Shown here one piece after another: positions 56,041 through 64,000 of a DNA stretch of 64,000 nucleotides. This DNA comes from Apilactobacillus apinorum (GTDB lineage Bacteria; Bacillota; Bacilli; Lactobacillales; Lactobacillaceae): contig NZ_KQ440396.1 in the NCBI RefSeq assembly GCF_001281175.1, positions 186,001 through 250,000 on the forward strand, in the 5' to 3' direction. Numbering within the stretch: position 1 is the stretch's first letter; the number at the start of each line of letters is the position of its first letter. The translations under genes and the position numbers were made by a program. Under the pieces are notes generated by a model. That model did no database searches and was not told the origin of the DNA. It saw nothing but the letters and a program-made list of their open reading frames with translations.

Positions 56041-57081
56041 TTACTGATTATATTTATCATAATAATTTCTCAGTTTTTTTGATAACTCGTTTCTAAATCC
56101 ATCCACAATACCAATCACTCTTGAATACGGCATTCTAGTAGGACCTAAAACGGCTATAACACCTTTACCATACGGACCTACATCATAGGAACCAGTAATG
56201 ATACTGTAATCCTTCAATAACTCATTACTCAATTCTGGACCAATTTTAACTGATACAGAATTATCAGAGCTTTGGATGAATTTTGATGCATCATCTTTAT
56301 CGTTAAGTAAAGAATAAATTGGTTTCAAATAACTGACGTCATTATTATCAGTAAAACTCAATAAGTTCAGTTCTCCGCCAATATAAAATTGGTTAGTAGA
56401 AGCTTCAGCCAAAACATCATCCAGCGTTTGAACTAAATTATCTGGATCACTAACATACTTGAGAATTTCTGGAACGATTTCCTCTTTTAGTTTAATGACC
56501 ACTTCATCAAGTGGCTTTCCAGCTAATTTATCATTAATCATTCTGACAACTGCTTCCAGTCTATCTCCGCTAATGTCTCCAGAAATATGGAAAACTTGAT
56601 TAACGACCTCATCATTACTAGTAATTAAAATCGCCATTACTTGATGATTGCCCAATGGAACAAGTCTGAAACTGCCTAAAATAGGAACAGTTTCTTGCTC
56701 CGGCTTTAAGGTTAACGCCGTATAATTTGTTAGGTTGGATAGTATGTCAGCAGATTGCTTAACAATCTCATCAATTTGCCTAAAGCTTCCTGACAATGAA
56801 TTCTGAATTAACATCATATCATTGTTGTCAATAGGATTAGGATTCAAAAGATTATCAACATAATATCGATAACCCTCAATTGATGGAATTCTACCCGATG
56901 AAGAATGGTTTTTAGTAATTAATCCAATCTCTTCTAAAAAAGCCATTTCATTTCTGACGGTCGCAGAACTAACATGAATTGGTAGTTGACTGGATAATGC
57001 CTTCGAACCTACTGGAACTCCTGACTTAGTGTAATCGTTGACGATTACCTTTAAAATCATTTTCTCTCTTTCAGTTAGCAT
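56041..57081 (-). CDS. hrcA: Heat-inducible transcription repressor HrcA
   Basis: 346 residues. N-terminal winged helix (MLTEREKMILKVIVNDYTKSG, then PVGSKAL, SSATVRNEMAFLEEIG) and the GAF-like dimerisation domain; C-terminus GPTRMPYSRVIGIV. It binds CIRCE and represses this operon; activity depends on GroEL. RBS AAGGAG. It lies directly downstream of a CIRCE element, so it is autoregulated. Confidence 0.96.
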   Translation of the reverse strand: MLTEREKMILKVIVNDYTKSGVPVGSKALSSQLPIHVSSATVRNEMAFLEEIGLITKNHSSSGRIPSIEGYRYYVDNLLNPNPIDNNDMMLIQNSLSGSFRQIDEIVKQSADILSNLTNYTALTLKPEQETVPILGSFRLVPLGNHQVMAILITSNDEVVNQVFHISGDISGDRLEAVVRMINDKLAGKPLDEVVIKLKEEIVPEILKYVSDPDNLVQTLDDVLAEASTNQFYIGGELNLLSFTDNNDVSYLKPIYSLLNDKDDASKFIQSSDNSVSVKIGPELSNELLKDYSIITGSYDVGPYGKGVIAVLGPTRMPYSRVIGIVDGFRNELSKKLRNYYDKYNQ

Positions 57082-57101
57082 ACCAGATCACTCCTTATCA
57101 A

Positions 57102-57137
57102 TTAGCACCTTTAGCAGTCATATACTTCAAGTGCTAA
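57102..57137 (-). promoter_or_regulatory. CIRCE operator with an extra adjacent arm
   Basis: Canonical 9-9-9 element on the minus strand: TTAGCACTT-N9-GACTGCTAA (57137-57111), two mismatches to the consensus TTAGCACTC-N9-GAGTGCTAA. A third arm AGGTGCTAA (57110-57102) follows directly and matches the outer arm better than the middle one does. Confidence 0.92.
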
Positions 57138-57148
57138 CCACAATTTAT

Positions 57149-57177
57149 AATATATCAGATACATCAAAATTGGTCAA
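57149..57177 (-). promoter_or_regulatory. Promoter of the hrcA operon
   Basis: TTGACC (57177-57172), 17-nt spacer, TATATT (57154-57149) on the minus strand; CIRCE begins about 12 nt downstream of the -10, so HrcA would block initiation or early elongation. Confidence 0.82.
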
Positions 57178-57189
57178 GAAAAACGGCCG

Positions 57190-58125
57190 CTACTTTTTAA
57201 AATATTTTCTAGTCATTTGTTCATCTGACTTAAGCTGTTCAATCAGCTTTTCAACACCTTCAAACTTTACTTCACCACGAAGACGATGCAACCAATCAAT
57301 CTCTAATACTTCACCATAAATATTGTCATTAAAATCTAGAATATTTATTTCAACTGTAATTGGATTTTTATCACCAAAAGTCACATTTCTTCCAATTGAT
57401 GCCATTCCATGATGTTTTTCCTCACCAATCCAGACATCAACAATATAAACTCCAATTACTGGTAACCATTGTAATTCATCATGATCAATATTAGCAGTTG
57501 GATATCCTAGCTCTCTTCCTCTTGCAAACCCATGGACAACAGTTCCGTCAGTTCTAAATGGTCTTCCCAAAAGCATATTAACGGTGTCGATATGTCCTTG
57601 ATCTAAATTTCTTCTAATTCTAGTTGAACTAATTTTAGATAAATGATAATCAGCTAGATCAACTGATACAACATCAAATCTTCCAGATGCGTACTTAGGT
57701 AATAAGTCCATTGTTGCATCCTTAGCACCATACGTATGATCTGTTCCTGCAACAACAGTATCGGCGTTAAATCTAATTAAATAATTATCAACAAATTCTT
57801 GAGGAGACTGATTTTGGAAGTTAAAGCTATAGTTAACTTCAAATACTATATCCACGCCTAATCTTTCTAATTCTTTATATTTATTTTTTTGTAAAATTAT
57901 ATCTCTTTTATCATGCGGTGATAACTGGTCATAAACAACAGCTGGTTTATGGTCATATGTTAAAACACCTAAGGGCATCCTCTTTTCATCAGCAATAGAC
58001 TTAGCTTGGTTTATTACTTTTTGATGTCCTTTATGAATGCCATCAAAGTACCCCATTGCCAATATAATTTTTTCTTTTTGTTCAAAGGATGCTTTTAGCG
58101 GGTGATGTATATTGATAATTTTCAT
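57190..58125 (-). CDS. ribF: Bifunctional riboflavin kinase / FMN adenylyltransferase
   Basis: 311 residues. N-terminal nucleotidyltransferase (FAD synthetase) with GYFDGIHKGHQ and SSTRIRRNL; C-terminal flavokinase with GRPFRTDGTVVHGFARGRELGYPTANI in parts and GVYIVDV. It turns imported riboflavin into FMN and FAD. Linked here to truB, as usual. Together with RibU at the left end it suggests that flavins come from uptake, not synthesis, although absence of rib genes can only be shown genome-wide. Confidence 0.95.
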   Translation of the reverse strand: MKIINIHHPLKASFEQKEKIILAMGYFDGIHKGHQKVINQAKSIADEKRMPLGVLTYDHKPAVVYDQLSPHDKRDIILQKNKYKELERLGVDIVFEVNYSFNFQNQSPQEFVDNYLIRFNADTVVAGTDHTYGAKDATMDLLPKYASGRFDVVSVDLADYHLSKISSTRIRRNLDQGHIDTVNMLLGRPFRTDGTVVHGFARGRELGYPTANIDHDELQWLPVIGVYIVDVWIGEEKHHGMASIGRNVTFGDKNPITVEINILDFNDNIYGEVLEIDWLHRLRGEVKFEGVEKLIEQLKSDEQMTRKYFKK

Positions 58126-58143
58126 ATTTTAAACCTTCTAAAT

Positions 58144-59055
58144 TTATTGATTACTAAACATTTTTTCAGGCTTATAAACCTGTTTATTTTCGTCATAATA
58201 ATAGATAGCTTTAACAGCATGCTTATAACTTAACACACATTTGTCATCTTTTGTATCAATAACATCTGATGATAAAAAACCACCGTTTTTAACCGTTGCC
58301 CACTGAGCATCATTTAATTCTAAATGTTTAAAATCAACTAATACGGAATCAATTGATTTCACAATTTCATCAATTTTATTATTTTCTACAGCTGCTCTAA
58401 TATCATCTAATTTAAATGTTTCATCGATATTAAAGCCTCCACTTTTAATTCTAGTTAAACTAGACATTACCGCTGGCATGTTTATTTTCTTACCAAAATC
58501 AACTGCTAGAGTTCTTACATATGTTCCTTTTCCACAACCAACTTCAAAGAAAATAGTTTGTTGCTTCTTATCTTCATCATATACGCATTCTTTAGTTTGC
58601 TTAAAATAATGAATTTGAACATGTCTCTTTGGTCTTTCAACCGTTTCACCATTTCTAGCATATTCATATAATCTTTTTCCGTTCACTTTAACAGCTGAAT
58701 ACATTGGTGGAATTTGAATTAAATCTTCCGATACAAAGCTTTCCAACAATTCATTAATTTCATCATCAGATAACGGCTTTTCTACATCTTTAGTACTAAC
58801 CACTTCTCCATCTAAGTCTTCTGTTGTGGTATCGAATCCTAAAGTAATACTACCTTGATATATCTTTCCCGAGTTCATTAAGTAATCAACCAATTTAGTT
58901 GCTTTTCCCAAACAAATAGGTAAAACTCCTTCAACGTTAGGATCTAATGTCCCACTATGACCAATTCTTTTCATTTTAAGAATGCCACGTAATTGACTAA
59001 CACATGCAAAGCTAGTCATTCCTTTTTCTTTATATAATGGGATAATTCCATCCAT
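58144..59055 (-). CDS. truB: tRNA pseudouridine(55) synthase TruB
   Basis: 303 residues. Catalytic motif GHSGTLDPNVEGVLPICLG in parts (catalytic Asp of GTLDP), YQGSITLGFDTTTEDLDG, and the C-terminal PUA-like domain (about 245-303). It makes the T-loop pseudouridine. RBS GGAG. It has its own extended -10 promoter after the rbfA terminator and is followed by ribF. Confidence 0.95.
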   Translation of the reverse strand: MDGIIPLYKEKGMTSFACVSQLRGILKMKRIGHSGTLDPNVEGVLPICLGKATKLVDYLMNSGKIYQGSITLGFDTTTEDLDGEVVSTKDVEKPLSDDEINELLESFVSEDLIQIPPMYSAVKVNGKRLYEYARNGETVERPKRHVQIHYFKQTKECVYDEDKKQQTIFFEVGCGKGTYVRTLAVDFGKKINMPAVMSSLTRIKSGGFNIDETFKLDDIRAAVENNKIDEIVKSIDSVLVDFKHLELNDAQWATVKNGGFLSSDVIDTKDDKCVLSYKHAVKAIYYYDENKQVYKPEKMFSNQ

Positions 59056-59088
59056 AATTATTCGCTCCTTGATTACTATTTAACGTAA

Positions 59089-59097
59089 ATTATAGCA
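59089..59097 (-). promoter_or_regulatory. Extended -10 promoter of truB-ribF
   Basis: Minus-strand TGCTATAAT between the rbfA terminator and truB, 34 nt from the ATG; no clear -35. Confidence 0.6.
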
Positions 59098-59122
59098 TAA
59101 TTGAACGCTTTATTTTTCCATC

Positions 59123-59153
59123 AAAAAAACCTGCAACTAATTGCAGGCTTTTT
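59123..59153 (-). terminator. Terminator of the nusA-infB-rbfA operon
   Basis: CCTGCAA, CTAA loop, TTGCAGG with flanking A/T runs extending the stem; ends at the rbfA stop. Confidence 0.88.
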
Positions 59154-59154
59154 A

Positions 59155-59508
59155 TTATTTTTCTTGTCTTTTTAGCTGATTGATTAACTGATCAATCTTG
59201 CTTCCATATTGAATGGAGCTATCTAATTTGAAAACTAGTTCTGGAGTACGATAAATACTCAAGCGAGAACCCAATTCTCCTCTAATTAAAGAAGTAGCTT
59301 TATCTAGTCCTTTTTGAGTAACTTCTTCTTCATCATCGTTGTCTGATAATGTGCTGTAATAGATAGTTGCTTGTTGTAAATCGCCAGTAACATCTACTCC
59401 AGTAATGGTTACCCCTTGGACACGTGGGTCTCTAACTCTTTTTAGTAAAATATCATTTACTTCTTTTTGAATTTCTTGTTCAAGTCTTCCAACTCTGTAT
59501 TGAGCCAT
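59155..59508 (-). CDS. rbfA: Ribosome-binding factor A
   Basis: 117 residues from MAQYRVGRLEQEIQKEV; the ATG two codons upstream is only 3 nt from AAGGAG, against 9 nt for this one. KH-like fold with DPRVQGVTITGVDVTGDLQQATIYYS, in parts, and IYRTPELVFKLDSSI. It binds helix 1 of pre-16S rRNA for cold-sensitive 30S maturation. It follows infB by 14 nt. Confidence 0.94.
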   Translation of the reverse strand: MAQYRVGRLEQEIQKEVNDILLKRVRDPRVQGVTITGVDVTGDLQQATIYYSTLSDNDDEEEVTQKGLDKATSLIRGELGSRLSIYRTPELVFKLDSSIQYGSKIDQLINQLKRQEK

Positions 59509-59522
59509 ATTCATTCACTCCT

Positions 59523-61784
59523 TTACTTAGCAGGAACTTCCTTCATTTCGTAAGCTTCTACAACGTCTCCTTCTTTAAGATCGTTGTAGTTTTCAATTGT
59601 AAATCCACATTCGAAACCTTGTTTAACTTCTTTAGCATCATCCTTGAAACGCTTCAAACTGTTAAGTTCGCCGTTGTAAATAACAACGTTATCACGAATC
59701 AATCTAATCTTACTATCACGTTTGATTACACCACTGGTAACCATTCCACCGGCAATAGTACCAACTTTAGAAGCCTTGTATAGTTGTCTAATTTCAACTT
59801 CACCTGTAATGTGTTCTTCAAACTTAGGAGCAAGCATACCCTTCATTGCTGATTCAACTTCGTCAATTGCATCATAGATAACTTGATGTAAACGAATATC
59901 AACATTATCAGTTTCAGCTTGTGCCTTTGCTTGTGGTGTTGCACGAACATTAAATCCAACTATAATTGCGTTACTTGCTTGAGCTAATGCAATATCACTT
60001 TCATTAATTGCACCAACAGAACTGTGAACGATGTTAACTCTAACGCCTTCAACATCAATCTTTTGTAGACTTGATGCTAATGCTTCAACTGAACCTTGAA
60101 CATCGGCTTTAATGATAACTTCTACTTCCTTCATTTCTCCTTCTTTTAGAGATTCGAATAAGTTATCTAGAGTAACACTATTGTTCTTCTTACGTTCTTC
60201 CATTTGAGCTTCTTTAGCTCTTTCTTCACCGGCTGCACGAGCTGTCTTTTCATCATCAAAGACAACAAAACGGTCTCCGGCTTCAGGAACATCATTTAAA
60301 CCAGTAATTTCAATTGGTGTAGATGGAGTTGCAATTTCTAGGTCTTCACCTAATTCATTAGTCATAGTTCTAACTCTACCGAAAGTGTCACCAACAACAA
60401 TTGGATCACCAACGTGCATTGTTCCTTGTTGAACTAATAAAGTAGCAACTGGTCCACGACCACGGTCAAGTCTAGCTTCAATTACAGAACCTGCAGCATG
60501 TTGTTTAGGGTTAGCCTTAAGTTCCATAACGTCTGATTCTAGAAGAATCATATCTAATAGTTCATCCACGTTAGTTCCCATCTTAGCAGATAGTTGAACG
60601 AAAATAGTGTCACCACCCCAGTCTTCTGGGATAAGTTCATAACTAGCTAACTGTTCAATAACATGGTTAGGGTTTGCACCTGGTTTATCAATCTTGTTAA
60701 TTGCAACAATAATTGGTGTCTTGGCAGCCTTAGCATGATCAATAGCTTCAATTGTTTGTGGCATAACACCATCATCAGCAGCAACAACTAGAATGGTAAT
60801 ATCAGTAATATCAGCACCACGAGCACGCATTGCAGTAAATGCAGCATGTCCAGGTGTATCTAAGAATGTAATAGTTTTACCATTTCTCTTTAATTGGTAG
60901 GCACCAATAGCTTGAGTAATTCCACCAGCTTCACCAGCTGTAATGTGTGAGTTTCTCAAGTAATCAAGCAATGTAGTCTTACCATGGTCAACGTGACCCA
61001 TGATGGTAACAACTGGTGCACGATCTTCTAAATAATCAGTGTTTTCTGCTTCTTCATCAAAAATCTTATCAATATCAGAAACGTTAACTTCGACTTTTTC
61101 TTCAGCTTTCATACCGTAGTCTTCAGCTAGTAGTTCAATTGTATCCTTATCTAAAGATACATTTTGGTTAACCATAATTCCTAATAAGAATAACTTCTTA
61201 ACGATTTCAGCTGGTTCTCTATGAATAAGCTTTCCAATTTCTTGAGCATTCATACCAACACTGTAAAATAAAGTTTCTGGTAATGGACGTTCTTTTCTTT
61301 CTGGAGCTTTCTTATTCTTGTTGTTTTGTCTAATACGTTGGTTCTTAGTGTACATCCCTGCAAACTTGTTGTTTCCACGGTTATTTTTCTTATTGAATTT
61401 CTTCTTGTTCTTTCCCTTTTTAAAGTCAGAAGTTGAATTGCTATTGTTTCTATTGTTTCTATTGTTTGTGTTTCTAGTACTATTTGTATTGTTATTGTTC
61501 ATAGATTGTCTTGCCTTATCATTAGTATTTTGATTTAAAGTCTTACGTGGCTTTTCGGCAGGTTTCTTAGAATTATTGTTAGCAGTTTTAGTGTTAGTGG
61601 CTTTTTCACTTTTAGCCGGCTTATTTTTTGGAGCAAAATGATCACGAATTGCTTTTTCTTCATCCGCTGTTAATCCAGACATATGATTTTTAACGTCATA
61701 TCCCTTCTTTTTTGCTTCATCAATTATTGTCTTACTAGCTACATTTATCTCTTTAGATAATTCGTAAATTCTTTTCTTACCCAT
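59523..61784 (-). CDS. infB: Translation initiation factor IF-2
   Basis: 753 residues. N-terminal IF2N domain (1 to about 50), a basic low-complexity linker (about 55-165) very rich in Asn and Lys, second IF2N (about 170-225), G domain with GHVDHGKT at 263-270, DTPGHAAF and NKIDKPGAN, then the C-terminal fMet-tRNA binding domains. The Asn-rich linker is the only unusual part and is probably unstructured. Part of the rimP-nusA-ylxRQ-infB operon. Confidence 0.97.
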   Translation of the reverse strand: MGKKRIYELSKEINVASKTIIDEAKKKGYDVKNHMSGLTADEEKAIRDHFAPKNKPAKSEKATNTKTANNNSKKPAEKPRKTLNQNTNDKARQSMNNNNTNSTRNTNNRNNRNNSNSTSDFKKGKNKKKFNKKNNRGNNKFAGMYTKNQRIRQNNKNKKAPERKERPLPETLFYSVGMNAQEIGKLIHREPAEIVKKLFLLGIMVNQNVSLDKDTIELLAEDYGMKAEEKVEVNVSDIDKIFDEEAENTDYLEDRAPVVTIMGHVDHGKTTLLDYLRNSHITAGEAGGITQAIGAYQLKRNGKTITFLDTPGHAAFTAMRARGADITDITILVVAADDGVMPQTIEAIDHAKAAKTPIIVAINKIDKPGANPNHVIEQLASYELIPEDWGGDTIFVQLSAKMGTNVDELLDMILLESDVMELKANPKQHAAGSVIEARLDRGRGPVATLLVQQGTMHVGDPIVVGDTFGRVRTMTNELGEDLEIATPSTPIEITGLNDVPEAGDRFVVFDDEKTARAAGEERAKEAQMEERKKNNSVTLDNLFESLKEGEMKEVEVIIKADVQGSVEALASSLQKIDVEGVRVNIVHSSVGAINESDIALAQASNAIIVGFNVRATPQAKAQAETDNVDIRLHQVIYDAIDEVESAMKGMLAPKFEEHITGEVEIRQLYKASKVGTIAGGMVTSGVIKRDSKIRLIRDNVVIYNGELNSLKRFKDDAKEVKQGFECGFTIENYNDLKEGDVVEAYEMKEVPAK

Positions 61785-61788
61785 ACCA

Positions 61789-62106
61789 TCACGTTCCTTT
61801 ACAATTATTTGTCATTTCTTTCAAACGTTTGGCAAATCCATTATCCGCAATTCCGATTATGGTTCGAGGAATCCCAATTGCATCGCTTATGTCTACTTTA
61901 GTAAACATTTGATTGGTTGGAATGTTATATGAATTAGCCTTATCTGTAAATTTCTTTAAGCTGGCTTTTCCAGAGTCAGTAGCGATAATCAGAAATTTAA
62001 TTTTATTCTTTTTTATTGCGTTAAGCAATATATCTTCACCAGTAGTAATTTTACCAGCACGCTTTGCAATCCCAATAAAGTTTAAAATTTGCTCTTTATT
62101 TGTCAT
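61789..62106 (-). CDS. ylxQ: YlxQ, L7Ae/L30e-family RNA-binding protein
   Basis: 105 residues from [20 protein letters not shown]; a TTG two codons upstream is less likely. L7Ae fold with [24 protein letters not shown] in parts. It probably binds kink-turn RNA; the exact role is unknown. It overlaps the end of ylxR by 11 bp. Confidence 0.9.
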   Translation of the reverse strand: MTNKEQILNFIGIAKRAGKITTGEDILLNAIKKNKIKFLIIATDSGKASLKKFTDKANSYNIPTNQMFTKVDISDAIGIPRTIIGIADNGFAKRLKEMTNNCKGT

Positions 62107-62395
62107 TGTCAAAAAGTTCTTTTCTGGCTTGCTTGTGATCTACGTATGCAATTAATTCATCGTAAAAGTCATCGCTTAGGTTTACTGAGAAAACTTCATT
62201 TAGTTTCTTAGAAGCCTTTGCCTTTTCAGCAACTTTTACATCAATTGATACATATGCCCCTCTACCTGATTTTTTACCAGTTTCATCAATAGAAACGTTA
62301 TCTTCTTTATCTTTAACGATTCTAACTAAATCTTTTTTGGGAGCCATTTCACCGGTGACAACATCTTTTCTCATTGGAATTTTTCTTGTTCTCAT
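62096..62395 (-). CDS. ylxR: YlxR (DUF448) nucleic-acid-binding protein
   Basis: 99 residues, starting MRTRKIPMRKDVVTGEM; the family GRGAYV motif appears in KKSGRGAYVS, and K/R-rich patches suggest RNA or DNA binding. Usual position between nusA and ylxQ. RnpM/transcription-regulator roles have been proposed for homologues; I cannot tell which applies here. Confidence 0.92.
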   Translation of the reverse strand: MRTRKIPMRKDVVTGEMAPKKDLVRIVKDKEDNVSIDETGKKSGRGAYVSIDVKVAEKAKASKKLNEVFSVNLSDDFYDELIAYVDHKQARKELFDNDK

Positions 62396-62421
62396 TGAAC
62401 TATCACTCCTTAAGCTGATAA

Positions 62422-63507
62422 TTAGTCGTTATCAATTCCTTCATCATCATCTGTAGCGTATTCTTCTACACCATCTGCTTCAGATTCTGATTTAATATCA
62501 ATCTTGTATCCTGTTAATTTAGCAGCTAATCTAGCATTTTGACCACGCTTACCAATAGCTAATGATAATTGATAATCTGGAACGATTACTGTACATGCTC
62601 TTTCATTTTCTTCATCAAAAATAACATCAACTACTTCAGATGGATTTAATGAGTTAGCAATAAATTCAGCAGGATCTTCTGTCCATTGAACAATGTCCAT
62701 GTTTTCCCCACCAAGTTCATTAACGATTGTTTGAACACGTTGACCTCTTGGACCAACTGTAGTTCCAACTGGGTCGATATCTTCACTGTTTGATCTAACA
62801 GCTACTTTAGCACGGTCTCCAGCTTCTCTTGCAATTGAAACAATTTCAACAGTTCCATCATAAATTTCAGGAACTTCTTCTTCAAATAATCGTTTTAATA
62901 GACCAGGTGCTGTTCTACTAACAAAAATTTGTGGACCTTTTGTAGCATCTTCAACACGGTTAACATAAACCTTAATTCTATCTTGTGGTCTGTATTGTTC
63001 GTTTGGCATTTGGTCATTCTTTGGCATTACAGCCTCAACCTTACCTAGATCTACATATACAAAACGATCATCTTGGCGTTCAATTTCACCAGTGATTAAT
63101 TCATCTTGGTACTTGCTGTATTTGTTGTAAACAATAGTTCTCTCTGCTTCTCGAACTCTTTGCATAATAACTTGCTTAGCAGTTTGGGCAGCAATTCTAC
63201 CAAAGTTTTTAGGTGTAACTTCAAACTTAATTTCATCACCTAATTCATAACCACGATTTAATTGTAATGCATCTTCAATACTACATTCTAGACGTGGGTC
63301 TACAACTTCTTCAACCACTGTCTTTACAGCATATACGTGAATGTTACCCTTCTTTTCGTCAAATACTACTTCCACGTTTTGTGCTTGGTTGTAATTTCTT
63401 TTGTAAGCTGACACTAGTGCAGCTTCTAGGGCATCAATCACTGTTTCCTTAGAAATTCCCTTATCATTTTCTAGGGCATCTAATGCGCCTAAAAGTTCTT
63501 TACTCAT
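62422..63507 (-). CDS. nusA: Transcription termination/antitermination factor NusA
   Basis: 361 residues. N-terminal RNA-polymerase-binding domain (MSKELLGALDALENDKGIS; 1 to about 125), S1 domain (about 130-200), two KH domains (TVGPRGQRVQTIVNELGGE; LAIGKRGQNARLAAKLTG) and an acidic tail. It lacks the C-terminal acidic repeats of proteobacterial NusA, normal for Firmicutes. It modulates pausing and the intrinsic terminators and riboswitches that abound in this window. Confidence 0.97.
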   Translation of the reverse strand: MSKELLGALDALENDKGISKETVIDALEAALVSAYKRNYNQAQNVEVVFDEKKGNIHVYAVKTVVEEVVDPRLECSIEDALQLNRGYELGDEIKFEVTPKNFGRIAAQTAKQVIMQRVREAERTIVYNKYSKYQDELITGEIERQDDRFVYVDLGKVEAVMPKNDQMPNEQYRPQDRIKVYVNRVEDATKGPQIFVSRTAPGLLKRLFEEEVPEIYDGTVEIVSIAREAGDRAKVAVRSNSEDIDPVGTTVGPRGQRVQTIVNELGGENMDIVQWTEDPAEFIANSLNPSEVVDVIFDEENERACTVIVPDYQLSLAIGKRGQNARLAAKLTGYKIDIKSESEADGVEEYATDDDEGIDND

Positions 63508-63526
63508 TTTTTATAATCTCCCTTAG

Positions 63527-64000
63527 CTAAAATTTAATTGCTAGTCTTGCTTTGGCAATAGATTTTCTTGGTATGTTTAAATCCTTAATTCGACCTTTTA
63601 AATTAACAGTCAAAATAAGTTCTTCATCACTTAACTCTTTCAATGTACCTTCATATACTTTTTCACCATTAATGGGTGCGTAAAGTGATACATGAATGTA
63701 TTCACCAACTGCATTTTCATAATCTTGAGGTTTCTTAAGAGGTCTTTCAGCTCCAGGTGATGATACTTCTAAAAAGTATGCTTGTGGAATTGGATCAGGT
63801 TCAATAGTATCTAGTTTTTCACTTAATTCATCTGATACTAAAGCACAATCCTCAATGTTAATACCACCATCTTTATCAACATAAACTCTTAAATACCAAC
63901 TCTTACCTTCATGTACGAATTCGATGTCATAGAGATAAAAACCGTGACTATCTAGAATTGGTGTTACTAATTCTTTTACCGTTTGTGTAACTTCGCTCAA
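63527..64000 (-). CDS. rimP: Ribosome maturation factor RimP
   Basis: 157 residues. Two alpha/beta domains with [23 protein letters not shown] in parts, [10 protein letters not shown] and the C-terminal [20 protein letters not shown]. It helps 30S assembly. The first codon is TTG exactly at the window edge; [16 protein letters not shown] fits the family N-terminus, so the gene is probably complete, but the RBS is out of view and a further upstream start cannot be excluded. Confidence 0.92.
   Translation of the reverse strand: MSEVTQTVKELVTPILDSHGFYLYDIEFVHEGKSWYLRVYVDKDGGINIEDCALVSDELSEKLDTIEPDPIPQAYFLEVSSPGAERPLKKPQDYENAVGEYIHVSLYAPINGEKVYEGTLKELSDEELILTVNLKGRIKDLNIPRKSIAKARLAIKF

Noticed and set aside
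61440-61500. Short tandem TTGTTTCTATTG-like repeats as a CRISPR or satellite
   Set aside because: They code in frame for the Asn/Arg linker of IF-2 and have no spacer structure.
61318-61533. Plus-strand Leu/Phe-rich frame resembling a membrane peptide
   Set aside because: It is the complement of the Asn/Lys-rich IF-2 linker; hydrophobicity is a by-product of codon complementarity.
1-64000. tRNA, rRNA or dif sites
   Set aside because: Read for tRNA T-loop motifs, 16S/23S signatures and XerCD core sites; none seen by eye.

Overview
The window is a 64 kb stretch of AT-rich chromosome from a low-GC Gram-positive bacterium. Gene content and order (rimP-nusA-ylxR-ylxQ-infB-rbfA-truB-ribF, hrcA-grpE-dnaK-dnaJ-lepA, hisS-aspS, glyQS-dnaG-rpoD, xerD-ribT-scpA-scpB-rluB) place it in the Lactobacillaceae. 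Pyruvate kinase follows dnaE directly, without the phosphofructokinase gene that usually separates them in homofermentative lactobacilli. I take this to suggest an obligately heterofermentative, possibly fructophilic (Apilactobacillus/Fructilactobacillus-like) species; that is inference. No rRNA, tRNA, prophage, IS element or CRISPR array was seen.

Almost everything is on the minus strand; only three small genes (a DUF2929 membrane protein, the PPDK-regulator homologue and a fructosamine-kinase-like gene) lie on the plus strand. Layout: 1-0.4 kb, the 5' end of a riboflavin ECF transporter gene (ribU) with an FMN riboswitch. 0.5-4.6 kb, rluB, scpB, scpA, ribT, xerD and cvfB. 4.7-10 kb, pyk and dnaE. 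10.1-16.9 kb, DUF2929, clpB, pepT, a Nif3 protein, trmK and rpoD. 17-22.2 kb, dnaG and glyQS with a glycine T-box. 22.2-26.7 kb, recO, era, dgkA, ybeY, phoH, yqeY and rpsU. 26.8-31.8 kb, ppsR, nfo and a wall-polymer cluster (TagF-like, TagG, TagB-like). 31.8-36.2 kb, yitT, aspS and hisS with a His/Asp T-box. 36.2-43.4 kb, a fructosamine-kinase-like gene, a HAD phosphatase, dtd, rel, rsmE, prmA and two genes of unknown function. 43.7-48.8 kb, one 5 kb gene for a 1676-residue polymerase joining a GT2 glycosyltransferase to two complete CDP-glycerol-phosphotransferase domains. 48.9-57.2 kb, uraA with a PyrR attenuator, lepA and the HrcA-regulated chaperone operon. 57.2-64 kb, ribF, truB, rbfA, infB, ylxQ, ylxR, nusA and rimP.

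The regulation visible in the DNA is unusually rich: an FMN riboswitch, two T-boxes, a PyrR RNA attenuator, a CIRCE operator with an extra third arm, a CtsR box with its promoter tucked against the upstream gene's terminator, and several near-consensus or extended -10 promoters, some overlapping palindromes. The most novel-looking items are the tri-domain wall-polymer polymerase, the GACAC specifier of the hisS-aspS T-box, which contains both an Asp and a His codon, and the pairing of a PPDK-regulator homologue with a pyruvate kinase whose extra C-terminal domain carries the Thr-Ser-His target motif.
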